Source: DATLMR01 sp035634255
GTDB taxonomy: Bacteria; Acidobacteriota; Blastocatellia; UBA7656
Direction of reading: 5' to 3'
Length of the DNA stretch: 64,000 nucleotides
NCBI GenBank assembly: GCA_035634255.1
Contig: DASQDI010000079.1
Location: forward strand, 62,001 to 126,000
How positions within the stretch are numbered: the stretch's first letter is position 1; each line of letters begins with the position of its first letter. The position numbers and the translations under genes were made by a program. A model generated the notes under the pieces. The model had not been told where the DNA came from, searched no databases, and saw only the letters and a list, made by a program, of their open reading frames with translations. This document shows positions 1-7,818 of the stretch, one piece after another.

Positions 1-1
1 C

Positions 2-367
2 AGGAATCACCTGTCGACCGCGCGCCTGCGCGAGAGGATGCGCACGGACGTATTCTACTGGCACGGGTACACGGAGGTTTATCTGGAGGGCAGGTGGGTG
101 AAGGCGACTCCCGCATTCAACATCGAGCTGTGTGAGAAATTCCGCCTGCTGCCTCTCGATTTCGACGGGCGCAACGACTCCATCTATCACCCGTTCGACT
201 CCCTTGGCAATCGACATATGGAGTATTTGAATGACCGGGGGTGGTATTCGGACCTGCCCCTCGAAGAGATCATCCGGACTTTTAGGGACGAGTATGGCGC
301 GGCCGAGGCCCCCGAGGGGTTCGACCGGGCGAGCTTCGATGAGGACGTGACGCGCGAGACTCGGTAG
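2..367 (+). CDS. Transglutaminase-like protein, C-terminal part (5' end cut by window)
   Basis: The frame is open from base 2, before the first ATG at 38, so this is the tail of a longer gene. The visible part carries a WHGYTE segment followed by LEGRWVKATPAFN, then LDFDGRNDS and HPFD. I recognise this as the C-terminal half of bacterial transglutaminase-like (cysteine-protease fold) proteins. The histidine of WHGYTE is the likely catalytic histidine; the nucleophile cysteine would lie upstream, outside the window. The acidic tail (FDEDVTRETR) ends 40 bases before the next gene. Substrate and role cannot be told from this fragment. Confidence 0.7.
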   Translation, partial: RNHLSTARLRERMRTDVFYWHGYTEVYLEGRWVKATPAFNIELCEKFRLLPLDFDGRNDSIYHPFDSLGNRHMEYLNDRGWYSDLPLEEIIRTFRDEYGAAEAPEGFDRASFDEDVTRETR

Positions 368-407
368 AGGAACCTTCGCAGACTGCACAGTGTTGAAAGG
401 AGCATCC

Positions 408-1385
408 ATGGCTACGTCGAAGAAGAGCAGCAAGTCAGCAAAAAGCAGCAAGGCAATGGGCAAGGCCGAGAAAGAACCGGCCGTCGAGGTGAGGCGCAAG
501 TGCGGGGCGATGCAGGCGCATTTCCGCCTTCTTGAAGAAGACCCCGGCTTTCGCGCGAGGCAAGCCGACCTGGAACAGTCGACCGCGCGGAGGATGAGCC
601 TGGGCGCGGACAGCCTCAGGGCGGGCGGGCCATTCACTATTCCCGTCGTCGTCCACGTGGTCTTCAACGCCGCCGCCGAGAACATTTCGATGGCGCAGAT
701 CAGGAGCCAGATCGGCGTGTTGAATCGTGACTTTCAAAACCAGAACGCGGACAGGAGCAAGGTGCCCGCGCCCTTCAAGGGGCTCGCGGCGGACGCCAAC
801 ATCAGGTTCGTGCTGGCAAAACATGACCCCGAGGGCAAGCCGACCGATGGCGTGACCCGAACGCAGACAACGCGGACCTCTTTCGGGGCTAACGACTCGG
901 TGAAGTCGTCGGCCACCGGGGGCCAGGACCCGTGGCCCACGGACAGGTACCTGAACATCTGGGTGTGCAACCTTGGGGGAGGGCTTCTAGGGTACGCGCA
1001 GTTCCCCGGAGGGCCGGCCGAAACCGATGGGGTCGTGATCACTCACAAGGGGTTCGGCAAGGTCGGGACCGCGCAGGCCCCGTTCAATCTTGGCAGGACG
1101 ACGACGCATGAGATCGGCCATTTCCTCAACCTGAGGCACATCTGGGGCGACACGGAAGACTGCTCCGGGACCGACTTCGTCGCGGACACGCCGAATTCGG
1201 CCGGGCCGAATTTCGGCAAGCCCGTCTTCCCGCACGTTTCTTGTAGGAACGGTCCCAACGGTGATATGTTCATGAACTACATGGATTATGTTGACGACGC
1301 CGCGATGTTCATGTTCTCGACCCAGCAGGTAGCGCGTATGCATGCCACCCTCGAAGGGGCTCGCAATACACTGGTCAATCCTTGA
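408..1385 (+). CDS. M43-type (pappalysin/cytophagalysin) zinc metalloprotease
   Basis: The 325-residue protein carries the metzincin motif HEIGHFLNLRH (zinc ligands from H234) and a Met-turn region MNYMDYVDD near residue 288. The conserved DTEDCSG and VADTPN segments between them are typical of the M43 family. I chose ATG 408 because AAAGGA precedes it; the ATG at 390 lacks a good site. The N-terminus is lysine/serine rich (KKSSKSAKSSKAMGKAEK) and does not look like a classical signal peptide, which is unusual for a family that is mostly secreted. It follows the transglutaminase-like gene closely. It is probably a protein-degrading or processing enzyme; the target is unknown. Confidence 0.88.
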   Translation: MATSKKSSKSAKSSKAMGKAEKEPAVEVRRKCGAMQAHFRLLEEDPGFRARQADLEQSTARRMSLGADSLRAGGPFTIPVVVHVVFNAAAENISMAQIRSQIGVLNRDFQNQNADRSKVPAPFKGLAADANIRFVLAKHDPEGKPTDGVTRTQTTRTSFGANDSVKSSATGGQDPWPTDRYLNIWVCNLGGGLLGYAQFPGGPAETDGVVITHKGFGKVGTAQAPFNLGRTTTHEIGHFLNLRHIWGDTEDCSGTDFVADTPNSAGPNFGKPVFPHVSCRNGPNGDMFMNYMDYVDDAAMFMFSTQQVARMHATLEGARNTLVNP

Positions 1386-1404
1386 GTTTTTAAGGGGTGC
1401 GCCG

Positions 1405-1731
1405 ATGACCGAGACGGTTGAACGAGACGCTCTGCTCCGGCGGTGGGTGCATTCATGGGAAGAGGACACGGGCGGCGGGCAGGTGTTCCGGCCGGAGGGC
1501 TATGAGTTCCAGCTCTCCCGCCGCCCCCGGGAGTCCTTCGAGCTGAAGCCTGACGGCACCCTGATTCTGGGATGGCCGTCCCCCTCGGACCGTCTGGATG
1601 AGTCTCGGGGAAGGTGGGAGATCACCGAAGGCGACAAGCTCCTCTTTTACTCCGGCTCAAAGGCCAGGCCTGAAAAGAAGCTGAGCATCAAATCCCTGAG
1701 CGACGACCGCCTTGTAGTCGAAGCCGGATAA
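1405..1731 (+). CDS. Hypothetical protein, lipocalin-like
   Basis: A 108-residue protein that I cannot name. The start at 1405 is supported by GGGGTG upstream; a longer reading frame from 1342 overlaps the protease and is less likely. The pattern FELKPDGTLILGW ... GRWEITEGDKLLFY resembles the beta-strand pattern of small lipocalin-like stress or ligand-binding proteins: a phenylalanine-rich strand, a GRW element and a tail of short strands. There is no signal peptide. It lies 19 bases after the M43 protease in the same direction, so the two are probably co-transcribed. Confidence 0.6.
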   Translation: MTETVERDALLRRWVHSWEEDTGGGQVFRPEGYEFQLSRRPRESFELKPDGTLILGWPSPSDRLDESRGRWEITEGDKLLFYSGSKARPEKKLSIKSLSDDRLVVEAG

Positions 1732-1909
1732 GTAAACGGCCGACAGTTCAACCATCGCGGGCGGCTCCCTGCTCGCCCGCGGCCGGCGGGGCCACGGCCC
1801 CGCCCATCTGCGGCCCGAGCGCGGGCAAGCCAGCCTGAGATTTCAGGCGCGGCCGCGCGAGTGAGCCTAACAGCTTGTTGTACCCGAACACGGCGGCCGG
1901 GATAAGAGA

Positions 1910-2542
1910 TTGAATCCGATGAAACAAAACTCTCTCGACGCGCGGGATCATCCAGGGGGCCGAGCAAGGAAAGTTGTATTATGCAGCGGCCATATGATCG
2001 ACAGGCCCGAGCGCGAAGACCCCCGGTTTCCGCCCGAGAAAGAGGGGGTCGTGCGCGAGCGCACGGAGAGGCAACTGGACCGGTGGGGGGTCGGGGAGGG
2101 GGACCTCGCGATCTGCGGCGGAGCGCAGGGGGCGGACCTCATATTCGCCGAGGCGTGCGCGGGCAGGGAAGCCGAAGTGTGGCTGTTTCTCGCTCTGGAC
2201 GAGGAGGAGTTTCTCGCAAGGTCGGTCCACCTGCCGGGCGGGGCCTGGGAAGATCGGTTCCGTGCGCTGCGGGCTCGCGGGAACGTGAGGACTATTTTTC
2301 TGGACGAAGGATCGGGCAAGGGCGCGGAGGGGCAGTCAGTTTTCGCCCTCAACAACGAGCGGATGATTGAGGCGGCCCTTGAGCAGGCCGGGGACCCGGG
2401 GAACATCTTCGCGCTTCTGGTCTGGGACGAGCGGGAGACGGGCGACGGGCCGGGAGGCACTTCGGAATTCGCCTCAATGGTCAGGAGTTTGGGAACTAAT
2501 CTGGCGATCATCAACCCAAGGGAACTGGCAAAAGGAGAATAG
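1910..2542 (+). CDS. SLOG/LSDAT-like Rossmann-fold protein
   Basis: The 210-residue protein has VVLCSGHMIDRP near residue 22 and a glycine-rich CGGAQGADLIFAEAC segment in mid-protein. This arrangement fits the SLOG (Smf/DprA-LOG) superfamily, whose members bind nucleotides or nucleotide-derived ligands. A second conserved stretch, WEDRFRALRARGNVRTIFL, and a C-terminal LLVWDERETGDGPGGTSEF are also typical of such domains when found with effector domains. The start codon is uncertain: ATGs at 1910 and 1919 are both possible. The stop lies one base before the start of the patatin gene, with the patatin ribosome site AAAGGAG inside this gene's 3' end, so the two are translationally coupled. Ligand and function are inferred. 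Confidence 0.7.
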   Translation: MNPMKQNSLDARDHPGGRARKVVLCSGHMIDRPEREDPRFPPEKEGVVRERTERQLDRWGVGEGDLAICGGAQGADLIFAEACAGREAEVWLFLALDEEEFLARSVHLPGGAWEDRFRALRARGNVRTIFLDEGSGKGAEGQSVFALNNERMIEAALEQAGDPGNIFALLVWDERETGDGPGGTSEFASMVRSLGTNLAIINPRELAKGE

Positions 2543-2543
2543 A

Positions 2544-3668
2544 ATGTCCTTTAAGGATAAGCTGAGCAAGGGAGGGCCTCGGAAGCTGCTCGCCCTGGAT
2601 GGCGGAGGCATCCGCGGCGCTATAAGCATAGAGGTGCTGGCTAAGATAGAGTCTGTGCTACAGGAAGAGCTTGGCCTGGATGACAGGTTCGTGCTGGCGG
2701 ACTATTTCGATTACGTGGCGGGCACGAGCACCGGGGCGATCATCGCCACGTGCGTATCGCTCGGGATGCGCGTCGATAAGATTCGCGAGTTCTACAGAAC
2801 GAGCGGCCCGGCCATGTTCGACAAGACGAGCCTGCTCCGGCGGTTCCGCTACAAGTTCGAAGACCAGCAGCTCGCGGGCAAGCTGAAAGAAGTGATCGGG
2901 GGCGACACGACTCTGGGGAGCGACAAGCTGAAGACGCTCCTGCTGCTGGTCATGAGAAACGCGACCACCGACTCGCCCTGGCCGATCTCGAACAACCCGC
3001 GCGCGAAGTACAACTGCATACCCGGCGATCCGGGCTGCAACCTGAACTTCCCCCTGTGGCAACTCGTTCGGGCTAGCACGGCCGCGCCGACTTACTTTCC
3101 GCCCGAAATAATTATGGTGAATGGCAAGCCCTTCACCTTCGTGGACGGAGGGGTGACGATGTATAACAACCCGGCCTTCCAGCTTTTCCTGATGGCGACG
3201 GTAGAGCCCTACAACCTGCGCTGGCCCTCGGGGGAAGATAAAATGCTTCTGGTGTCAATCGGCACCGGCACGAGCCCAGACGCGAACGAGGACCTCACAC
3301 CCGAGGAGATGAATCTGCTCTACAACGCATCGTCGATCCCTTCGGCCCTGATGTTCGCCGCGTCGAACGAGCAGGACTTCCTCTGCCGCGTCTTCGGCAA
3401 GTGCCTGGCCGGGGACGAGCTGGAAAGCGAGGTGGGAGACATGATAGGCAAGAGCGGCCCCGCGCTTCCCAAGCTCTTCACCTACATGCGCTATAACGCG
3501 GAGCTGAGCCGCTCGGGCCTGGACAAGCTGGGGCTCGGCCACGTCAGGCCGGAGGACGTGCAGAAGCTCGATTCGGTCGAGCACATAGACGATCTTCAGG
3601 CAGTGGGCAGGGCCGTCGCGGAGGACAGGGTGAAGAAGGAGCACTTCGCGAGCTTTATTCAACTTTAA
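2544..3668 (+). CDS. Patatin-like phospholipase
   Basis: The 374-residue protein has all patatin hallmarks: oxyanion loop DGGGIRG (residues 19-25), nucleophile elbow GTSTG with Ser62, and the catalytic aspartate in VDGG (Asp201) followed by NNPA. The expected activity is acyl-ester hydrolysis of membrane lipids through a Ser-Asp dyad. Start 2544 is set by AAAGGAG seven bases upstream and by the tight junction with the SLOG-like gene. There is no signal peptide, so it acts from the cytoplasm. Patatins coupled to ligand-sensing proteins act as cell-killing effectors in some anti-phage systems (CapV in CBASS). Whether that holds here is inference. A hairpin follows at 3782. Confidence 0.9.
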   Translation: MSFKDKLSKGGPRKLLALDGGGIRGAISIEVLAKIESVLQEELGLDDRFVLADYFDYVAGTSTGAIIATCVSLGMRVDKIREFYRTSGPAMFDKTSLLRRFRYKFEDQQLAGKLKEVIGGDTTLGSDKLKTLLLLVMRNATTDSPWPISNNPRAKYNCIPGDPGCNLNFPLWQLVRASTAAPTYFPPEIIMVNGKPFTFVDGGVTMYNNPAFQLFLMATVEPYNLRWPSGEDKMLLVSIGTGTSPDANEDLTPEEMNLLYNASSIPSALMFAASNEQDFLCRVFGKCLAGDELESEVGDMIGKSGPALPKLFTYMRYNAELSRSGLDKLGLGHVRPEDVQKLDSVEHIDDLQAVGRAVAEDRVKKEHFASFIQL

Positions 3669-3690
3669 AGGGAAGAGAAAGAAGGGCGGG

Positions 3691-3780
3691 ATGACGCCTG
3701 ACGAGGTAAGTGATAAGTACGCAAAACAGGGTGTGAAGGTCACCTGCCGGATATTGGAGGGCGATCAGGTTTTGAAATGA
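3691..3780 (+). CDS. Possible 29-residue peptide downstream of patatin
   Basis: A short frame starts 22 bases after the patatin stop, preceded by purine-rich GAAGGGCGGG. It reads MTPDEVSDKYAKQG then VKVTCRILEGDQVLK and stops. The pattern of charged helix then short strand resembles the start of a longer small protein; the last codons sit right against a GC hairpin. It may be a real small gene or the remnant of a truncated one. Confidence 0.35.
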   Translation: MTPDEVSDKYAKQGVKVTCRILEGDQVLK

Positions 3781-3781
3781 T

Positions 3782-3810
3782 GCGGGGGCAGAGATGAATC
3801 TACCCCCCGC
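3782..3810 (+). terminator. GC hairpin ending the SLOG-patatin transcript
   Basis: GCGGGGG pairs with CCCCCGC across a loop that itself contains an AGAT/ATCT pair. It lies between the convergent patatin and cytochrome genes. There is no clear T-run on the plus side, so termination efficiency is uncertain. Confidence 0.5.
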
Positions 3811-3833
3811 CGGAATCCCGCGACGTTACTTCG

Positions 3834-5156
3834 TTACTTTTTCTTAGCCGATGCGTCGCTGTCGGCGACCGGCAGCCCTTTGACCACGCGCAGGTTGAGG
3901 TCCTCGTCCGCGGCCTCGTAAAATATGCGGCCCTGCATCATCTCGTCCACGGTCTTTTCGCCCCACCGCACGGTCTGGGCCGGGTCCGGGTTGAACCTGT
4001 TCTTCTCGCTATTGTCGTACGTGCCGATGTACTCCACGACCGTCCCTTTGGGAACTCTCAGTGGCTCGTCGAGAATATAGGTCCGCTGCCAGTTGAAGTT
4101 GTACCCTTGCACTTCCAGGGCCGTCTCCACCCGGCCATCGGGGTAGTGGAGCTTCATCACGTAAGACTTGCCCCGCAGGTGCATGTGGACGTGGAAGAAC
4201 TTGATGACCGCGTCGGTAGGGAACGTGTTGCGGGAGATGAAGGAGGCGTCGCTCTGGCCCGGCTGGATCACGAGGTCCTTCCGGTCTCCGAACAGCATCC
4301 GAATGTTCTTCCTGACGATGCCGTTGGAAAAGTACATGCCGATCTTCGTCTGATCGTGGGCATCTTCGTCGCTGGGCGCGTAATGGACCTGTATGCCGAG
4401 CCGCATGCCTTTCGGGATGCGCACGGCCGTGCCTTCCGTGAGCCTGACGGTGTTGGTCCCCGGCACCCACCCGGAGATCATTATCGTGCCCCTGGCCGAC
4501 GGGTCGAAATCGCCCGCGATGTAGCCTTCGGGCGGGGCCTGGAAGTTGGGCGGGACGAGGTGGACGTTCGCATGATGTACCTTGCTCGCGTTGCCGGGTC
4601 GGACCTGAATCGAGTTGACCCACGTGTTCTCAGGAAAGACGTGATCGAAGACGAAGAAGACGTAGAGGTCTTTGTCGTTCTTCCTGAGCGTGAACGGGCG
4701 GGCGGGCGACACGACGAGGTCGGGCTGCCCGAAAGCCCAGTCGTCTTTCCACACCCTTGGCGGGGGGAGGTCTTTCCGGTTGCCTTCCTTCGCGCCGCCG
4801 TCCACCCAGTCGCGGATCGTCGCGATCTCGGCGTCGGTCAACCGCGGGTCTTCGTGATAGCGCCCCACCGACCCCAGAGCGTGGAAAGGCGGCATCTCTC
4901 GCTTGACGGCCTTCTCCCTAATGGCCCGAGCCCACGGCCGCGCCTCTTTGTAAGTCGCGAACGACATGGGGGCGACCCCGCCCTGGCGGTGACACTCTTC
5001 GCACCGCTTCTGCATAATCCGGGCGACATCTTTGGCGAAGGTGACGTTTGCCGGGCGGTCCGCCCCGGAGCTTGCCGAGGCGCTCGCCATGTACGCCGAG
5101 AGCCCCGAGGCTACCGCCAAAGCGAGCACAGCTTTCCTTATTCTCGAAAGATTCAC
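3834..5156 (-). CDS. Secreted cytochrome c / copper type II monooxygenase-like protein
   Basis: I place the start at GTG 5156, preceded by AAGGAGG on the minus strand; upstream in-frame codons lack a site. The 440-residue protein has a signal peptide (residues 1-29, ending ASASA). A heme c motif CEECH follows (C52, C55, H56). The C-terminal two thirds has copper-ligand-like clusters KVHHANVHLV and FHVHMHLRG with a following methionine, as in ascorbate-dependent type II copper monooxygenases. Such heme-copper fusions are frequent in acidobacterial genomes. The electron source is presumably the heme domain. Substrate unknown. It is transcribed alone, convergent with the patatin gene. Confidence 0.8.
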   Translation of the reverse strand: MNLSRIRKAVLALAVASGLSAYMASASASSGADRPANVTFAKDVARIMQKRCEECHRQGGVAPMSFATYKEARPWARAIREKAVKREMPPFHALGSVGRYHEDPRLTDAEIATIRDWVDGGAKEGNRKDLPPPRVWKDDWAFGQPDLVVSPARPFTLRKNDKDLYVFFVFDHVFPENTWVNSIQVRPGNASKVHHANVHLVPPNFQAPPEGYIAGDFDPSARGTIMISGWVPGTNTVRLTEGTAVRIPKGMRLGIQVHYAPSDEDAHDQTKIGMYFSNGIVRKNIRMLFGDRKDLVIQPGQSDASFISRNTFPTDAVIKFFHVHMHLRGKSYVMKLHYPDGRVETALEVQGYNFNWQRTYILDEPLRVPKGTVVEYIGTYDNSEKNRFNPDPAQTVRWGEKTVDEMMQGRIFYEAADEDLNLRVVKGLPVADSDASAKKK

Positions 5157-5348
5157 TTCTCCCTTCCTCCTTCCGCGACTCTTGAGATGGCGATTCCGGC
5201 AGCGCGCTTGAGAGCGAATGCATGAGATCGTGCGCAATCGACGCCCGGCGGCTGGCGTGCTGCCCTGAATCATATGCCTTGCGAATTCCTACATCAAGTC
5301 GAATTGAATGCGGGTGCATAAGTGCGCCAGATCGAGTATCGTGATCTT

Positions 5349-5903
5349 ATGAGCGAAATATACGTGAGCACAGACGTTGAGACCGACGGGCCGGTGCCGG
5401 GCCTCAATTCCATGTTGAGCTTCGCCTCGGCGGCCTTTCTTCCCGACAAGACTCTGGTCAGCACCTTCTCGGCGAACCTCGACACTCTGGAGGGGGCGAG
5501 GTCCGACCCCGAGACGATGGCGTGGTGGGAGACGAAGCCCGAGGCGTGGGAGGCTTGCAGAAGACACCTGCAACCCCCTTCGCTCGTGATGCCGCAGTAC
5601 GTCTCCTGGCTGAAGGGGCTGCCCGAGCCCCCCGTCTTCGTGGGCTACCCGGCCGCCTTCGATTTCATGTTCGTCACTTATTACCTCTATCGCTTCGCGG
5701 GAGAGAGCCCGTTTTCTTACCTCGCTCTGGACATAAAATCTTACGCGATGGCCGTGATGAGGGTGGACTTTCACGAGGTCGTCAAGAAAAATATGCCCCA
5801 GCGGTGGTTCGACGCCCTGCCTTACACGCACATCGCTCTGGACGACGCCATCTCTCAGGGCGCTCTGTTCTGCAACATGCTGGATGAGAACACGAACCGG
5901 TGA
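5349..5903 (+). CDS. DEDD-family 3'-5' exonuclease-like protein
   Basis: The 184-residue product begins MSEIYVSTDVETDG, giving the D-x-E first exonuclease motif. It ends with HIALDDAISQGALFCNML, which fits the last DEDD motif (H...D) of RNase T/DnaQ-like exonucleases. The middle FVGYPAAFDFMFV supplies the second aspartate. An earlier ATG at 5322 exists, but the domain begins at 5349. These proteins trim nucleic acid 3' ends using two metal ions. It stands alone, with a short gap to a small membrane protein. Confidence 0.75.
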   Translation: MSEIYVSTDVETDGPVPGLNSMLSFASAAFLPDKTLVSTFSANLDTLEGARSDPETMAWWETKPEAWEACRRHLQPPSLVMPQYVSWLKGLPEPPVFVGYPAAFDFMFVTYYLYRFAGESPFSYLALDIKSYAMAVMRVDFHEVVKKNMPQRWFDALPYTHIALDDAISQGALFCNMLDENTNR

Positions 5904-5933
5904 GCACGCGCCGGGGCGGGCGGCCGGTACCGG

Positions 5934-6146
5934 ATGGGCAAGTACGTGATAAAAGTAATGGGCGGCCTCATCATCCTGCTCGGGCTCTACCTCGGGGGCC
6001 ACGGCATAAATGCCCTCCGCGGGTGGGAGCACAGGAATAAAGAGGCGTTCGGGATTTCCGACAGGGCTCCGTACGTTGAGCTCGCAGTCGCTTTATTCGG
6101 CGTCGCGGTCGGCGGGTGGATTCTTTTCAGGAGGCCTAAAGCGTAA
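5934..6146 (+). CDS. Small two-helix membrane protein
   Basis: A 70-residue protein with two hydrophobic segments (about residues 8-24 and 49-65) separated by a charged loop (RGWEHRNKEAFG), ending FRRPKA. I do not recognise the family. It precedes the secreted protein at 6156 by nine bases, so the two are likely one transcript. The function is unknown. Confidence 0.55.
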   Translation: MGKYVIKVMGGLIILLGLYLGGHGINALRGWEHRNKEAFGISDRAPYVELAVALFGVAVGGWILFRRPKA

Positions 6147-6155
6147 GGAAAGAAT

Positions 6156-6629
6156 ATGCGAATGAACCGGAATCTTCTGATGATTTTTGCGGCCCTTTCC
6201 CTGTGCCCCGCGCTCTGCGCGCAGGCTCCGGGCGCGCAGGAGGGCCGCACGATAATTAAAGATAAGCAGGCGAGGGCGAGGCTGCTCGGCGAGCACAGGT
6301 TGTCCTTGCAGTGGATTAGCTGGGATTACTTCGGCAAGGCCGTAGTCAGGGAGAATAAAGGGGTCCTCTCCATCGCGGGCGAGCAGAAGGGGCGGGGGAC
6401 CGGCGATTACCTGAAGATCGAAGGCGTCATCACCGAAGTCGATACCACGGAGATAAAATTCAAAGGGACGATAGAGACGAGAGTGAGCCACATCAATCAG
6501 GGCAACCCGTGCAAGAGGGAAGGGGAGATGACCTTTCGCATCACGCAAAACAGGAGGTACTGGCGGCTGAAAGAGATGGACAACCCCTGCGACGAAGCGA
6601 CCGACTACGTCGATATTTACTTTCGCTGA
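6156..6629 (+). CDS. Hypothetical secreted protein
   Basis: The 157-residue protein has a signal peptide (NRNLLMIFAALSLCPALCAQA) with cleavage expected near residue 23. The mature part is a string of beta-strand-like segments, KLEGVITEVD-type and KFKGTIETRV-type, with two cysteines (NPCKREG and NPCDEATDY) that could form a disulfide. The C-terminus YVDIYFR is aromatic. The family is not recognised. An AAGGAAAGA site precedes the ATG. Confidence 0.6.
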   Translation: MRMNRNLLMIFAALSLCPALCAQAPGAQEGRTIIKDKQARARLLGEHRLSLQWISWDYFGKAVVRENKGVLSIAGEQKGRGTGDYLKIEGVITEVDTTEIKFKGTIETRVSHINQGNPCKREGEMTFRITQNRRYWRLKEMDNPCDEATDYVDIYFR

Positions 6630-6649
6630 CCTCGCGCGAAAAAAAATCC

Positions 6650-6681
6650 TTGACCCTGGAATCGATTCCAACCTTTATAAT
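6650..6681 (+). promoter_or_regulatory. MerR-type promoter with palindromic operator
   Basis: -35 TTGACC (6650-6655) and perfect -10 TATAAT (6676-6681) are separated by 20 bases, longer than the standard 17. The spacer holds a perfect 14-base palindrome TGGAATCGATTCCA (6657-6670). Long spacers with a central dyad are the hallmark of promoters untwisted by MerR-family activators. The start codon of the MerR gene is only seven bases past the -10, so the transcript is predicted to be leaderless. Confidence 0.85.
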
Positions 6682-6687
6682 CATCCC

Positions 6688-7200
6688 GTGGCTGATCGAC
6701 CGACAGACGAATCCTTCCTGCGCGCGGGCGAGCTGGCGAAAGCGTGCGGGATAAGCACGGACACCCTGCGCCATTACGAGCGGAAAGGAGTCCTGCCTGC
6801 TCCCGTCCGGGCCCCTAACGGCTACCGGCAGTATCCCGCCGGGGCGCTCGGCCGCGTGCGCCTGATCCGCAGGGCGCTCGCCCTCGGGTTCACGCTCGAC
6901 GAGCTTGCCGGGATTCTGAAAGTGCGCGACCGCGGCGGCGCGCCGTGCAGACAGGTCCGCGAGCTTGCCGAGGCGAGGCTGTCTGAAATCGAAGAGCAGC
7001 TCCGCGACCTGATGGGGCTGCGCGACGATCTGCGGGCCATACTGCGGGACTGGGATGACCGGCTCTCGGGCCGCGAGCCGGGCGAGCGGACCGGCCTTCT
7101 GGAATCCCTCGGAGAGCGTGAATCCGCCCCTGCGCCCCGGAGCCTGAACGGACGGGCCGCGCGAAAGCTCAAGATTAAGGAGAAAGAGAGTGAAGCATAA
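6688..7200 (+). CDS. MerR-family transcriptional regulator
   Basis: The 170-residue protein starts with GTG 6688. The N-terminal winged helix-turn-helix reads LRAGELAKACGISTDTLRHY then the NGYRQYP wing (residues 11-50), and a long dimerisation helix follows (about 90-125). Cys87 (GAPCRQV) matches the dimer-helix cysteine position of metal-sensing MerR proteins, but the C-terminal cysteines of MerR/ZntR are absent, so the ligand is unclear. It overlaps the next gene by 11 bases. The promoter and palindrome immediately upstream suggest autoregulation of a two-gene operon. Confidence 0.9.
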   Translation: MADRPTDESFLRAGELAKACGISTDTLRHYERKGVLPAPVRAPNGYRQYPAGALGRVRLIRRALALGFTLDELAGILKVRDRGGAPCRQVRELAEARLSEIEEQLRDLMGLRDDLRAILRDWDDRLSGREPGERTGLLESLGERESAPAPRSLNGRAARKLKIKEKESEA

Positions 7201-7753
7201 GAATTACCTGAGAAAGATTATTCTGGCCGCCTGCGCCTCCGCGATGACGTTGACGGCCCACGCGCAACAACCCTCCGCGCCCGCGCGCGAGAAGGCCGCG
7301 TGCCCGATGCATAAGAAGCACATGGCCGAGTCTCAGGACCGGCACGCGCACGACCTGAACGAGCGGGGCGGCAAGGCGATGGGGTTCGATCAGTCGAAGA
7401 CAACTCACCACTTCAGGCTGCTGCGGGACGGCGGGGCGATTGAGGTGGAGGCGAATGACCCCCGCGACGAAGCGAGCAAGGGCCAGATCAGGCGGCACCT
7501 CGCGCACATCTCGAAGATGTTCGCCGAAGGCGACTTCTCGACGCCGTTCGCCGTTCACGCGCGAACCCCCTCTGGAGTCCCGGAACTGACGCGATTGAAG
7601 GCCGAAATTACTTACAAGTATGAAGAGACTGAGGGCGGCGGCCGGGTCCGCATCTCGACCGGGGACGCGAAAGCCTTAGCCGCGATCCATGAGTTCCTGC
7701 GCTTTCAGATCGAGGACCACCGGACCGGCGACCCTCTGGAAGTGATAAAGTAA
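7190..7753 (+). CDS. Secreted His-rich protein of MerR-linked operon
   Basis: GTG 7190 is preceded by AAGGAG. The 187-residue protein has a signal peptide (residues 1-25, ending AHAQ). A Cys/His/Met cluster follows (ACPMHKKHMAES and DRHAHD), plausible for metal binding. The body, GFDQSKTTHHFRLL then a GAIEVEAND block and IRRHLAHISKMF, is a conserved family I have seen beside MerR regulators but cannot name. It probably binds or buffers a metal in the periplasm; this is inferred from residues and operon context. It ends 29 bases before an intrinsic terminator. Confidence 0.7.
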   Translation: MKHKNYLRKIILAACASAMTLTAHAQQPSAPAREKAACPMHKKHMAESQDRHAHDLNERGGKAMGFDQSKTTHHFRLLRDGGAIEVEANDPRDEASKGQIRRHLAHISKMFAEGDFSTPFAVHARTPSGVPELTRLKAEITYKYEETEGGGRVRISTGDAKALAAIHEFLRFQIEDHRTGDPLEVIK

Positions 7754-7782
7754 CAGGGCAATTCCCGGATGCGTACCGATAA

Positions 7783-7811
7783 GCGGCCCGCTCGGGGCCG
7801 CTTCCTTTTTC
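7783..7811 (+). terminator. Intrinsic terminator of the MerR operon
   Basis: Stem GCGGCCC / GGGCCGC with a five-base loop, followed by TTCCTTTTTC. It ends the plus-strand operon shortly before the convergent gene at 7819. Confidence 0.8.
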
Positions 7812-7818
7812 TTCATCA

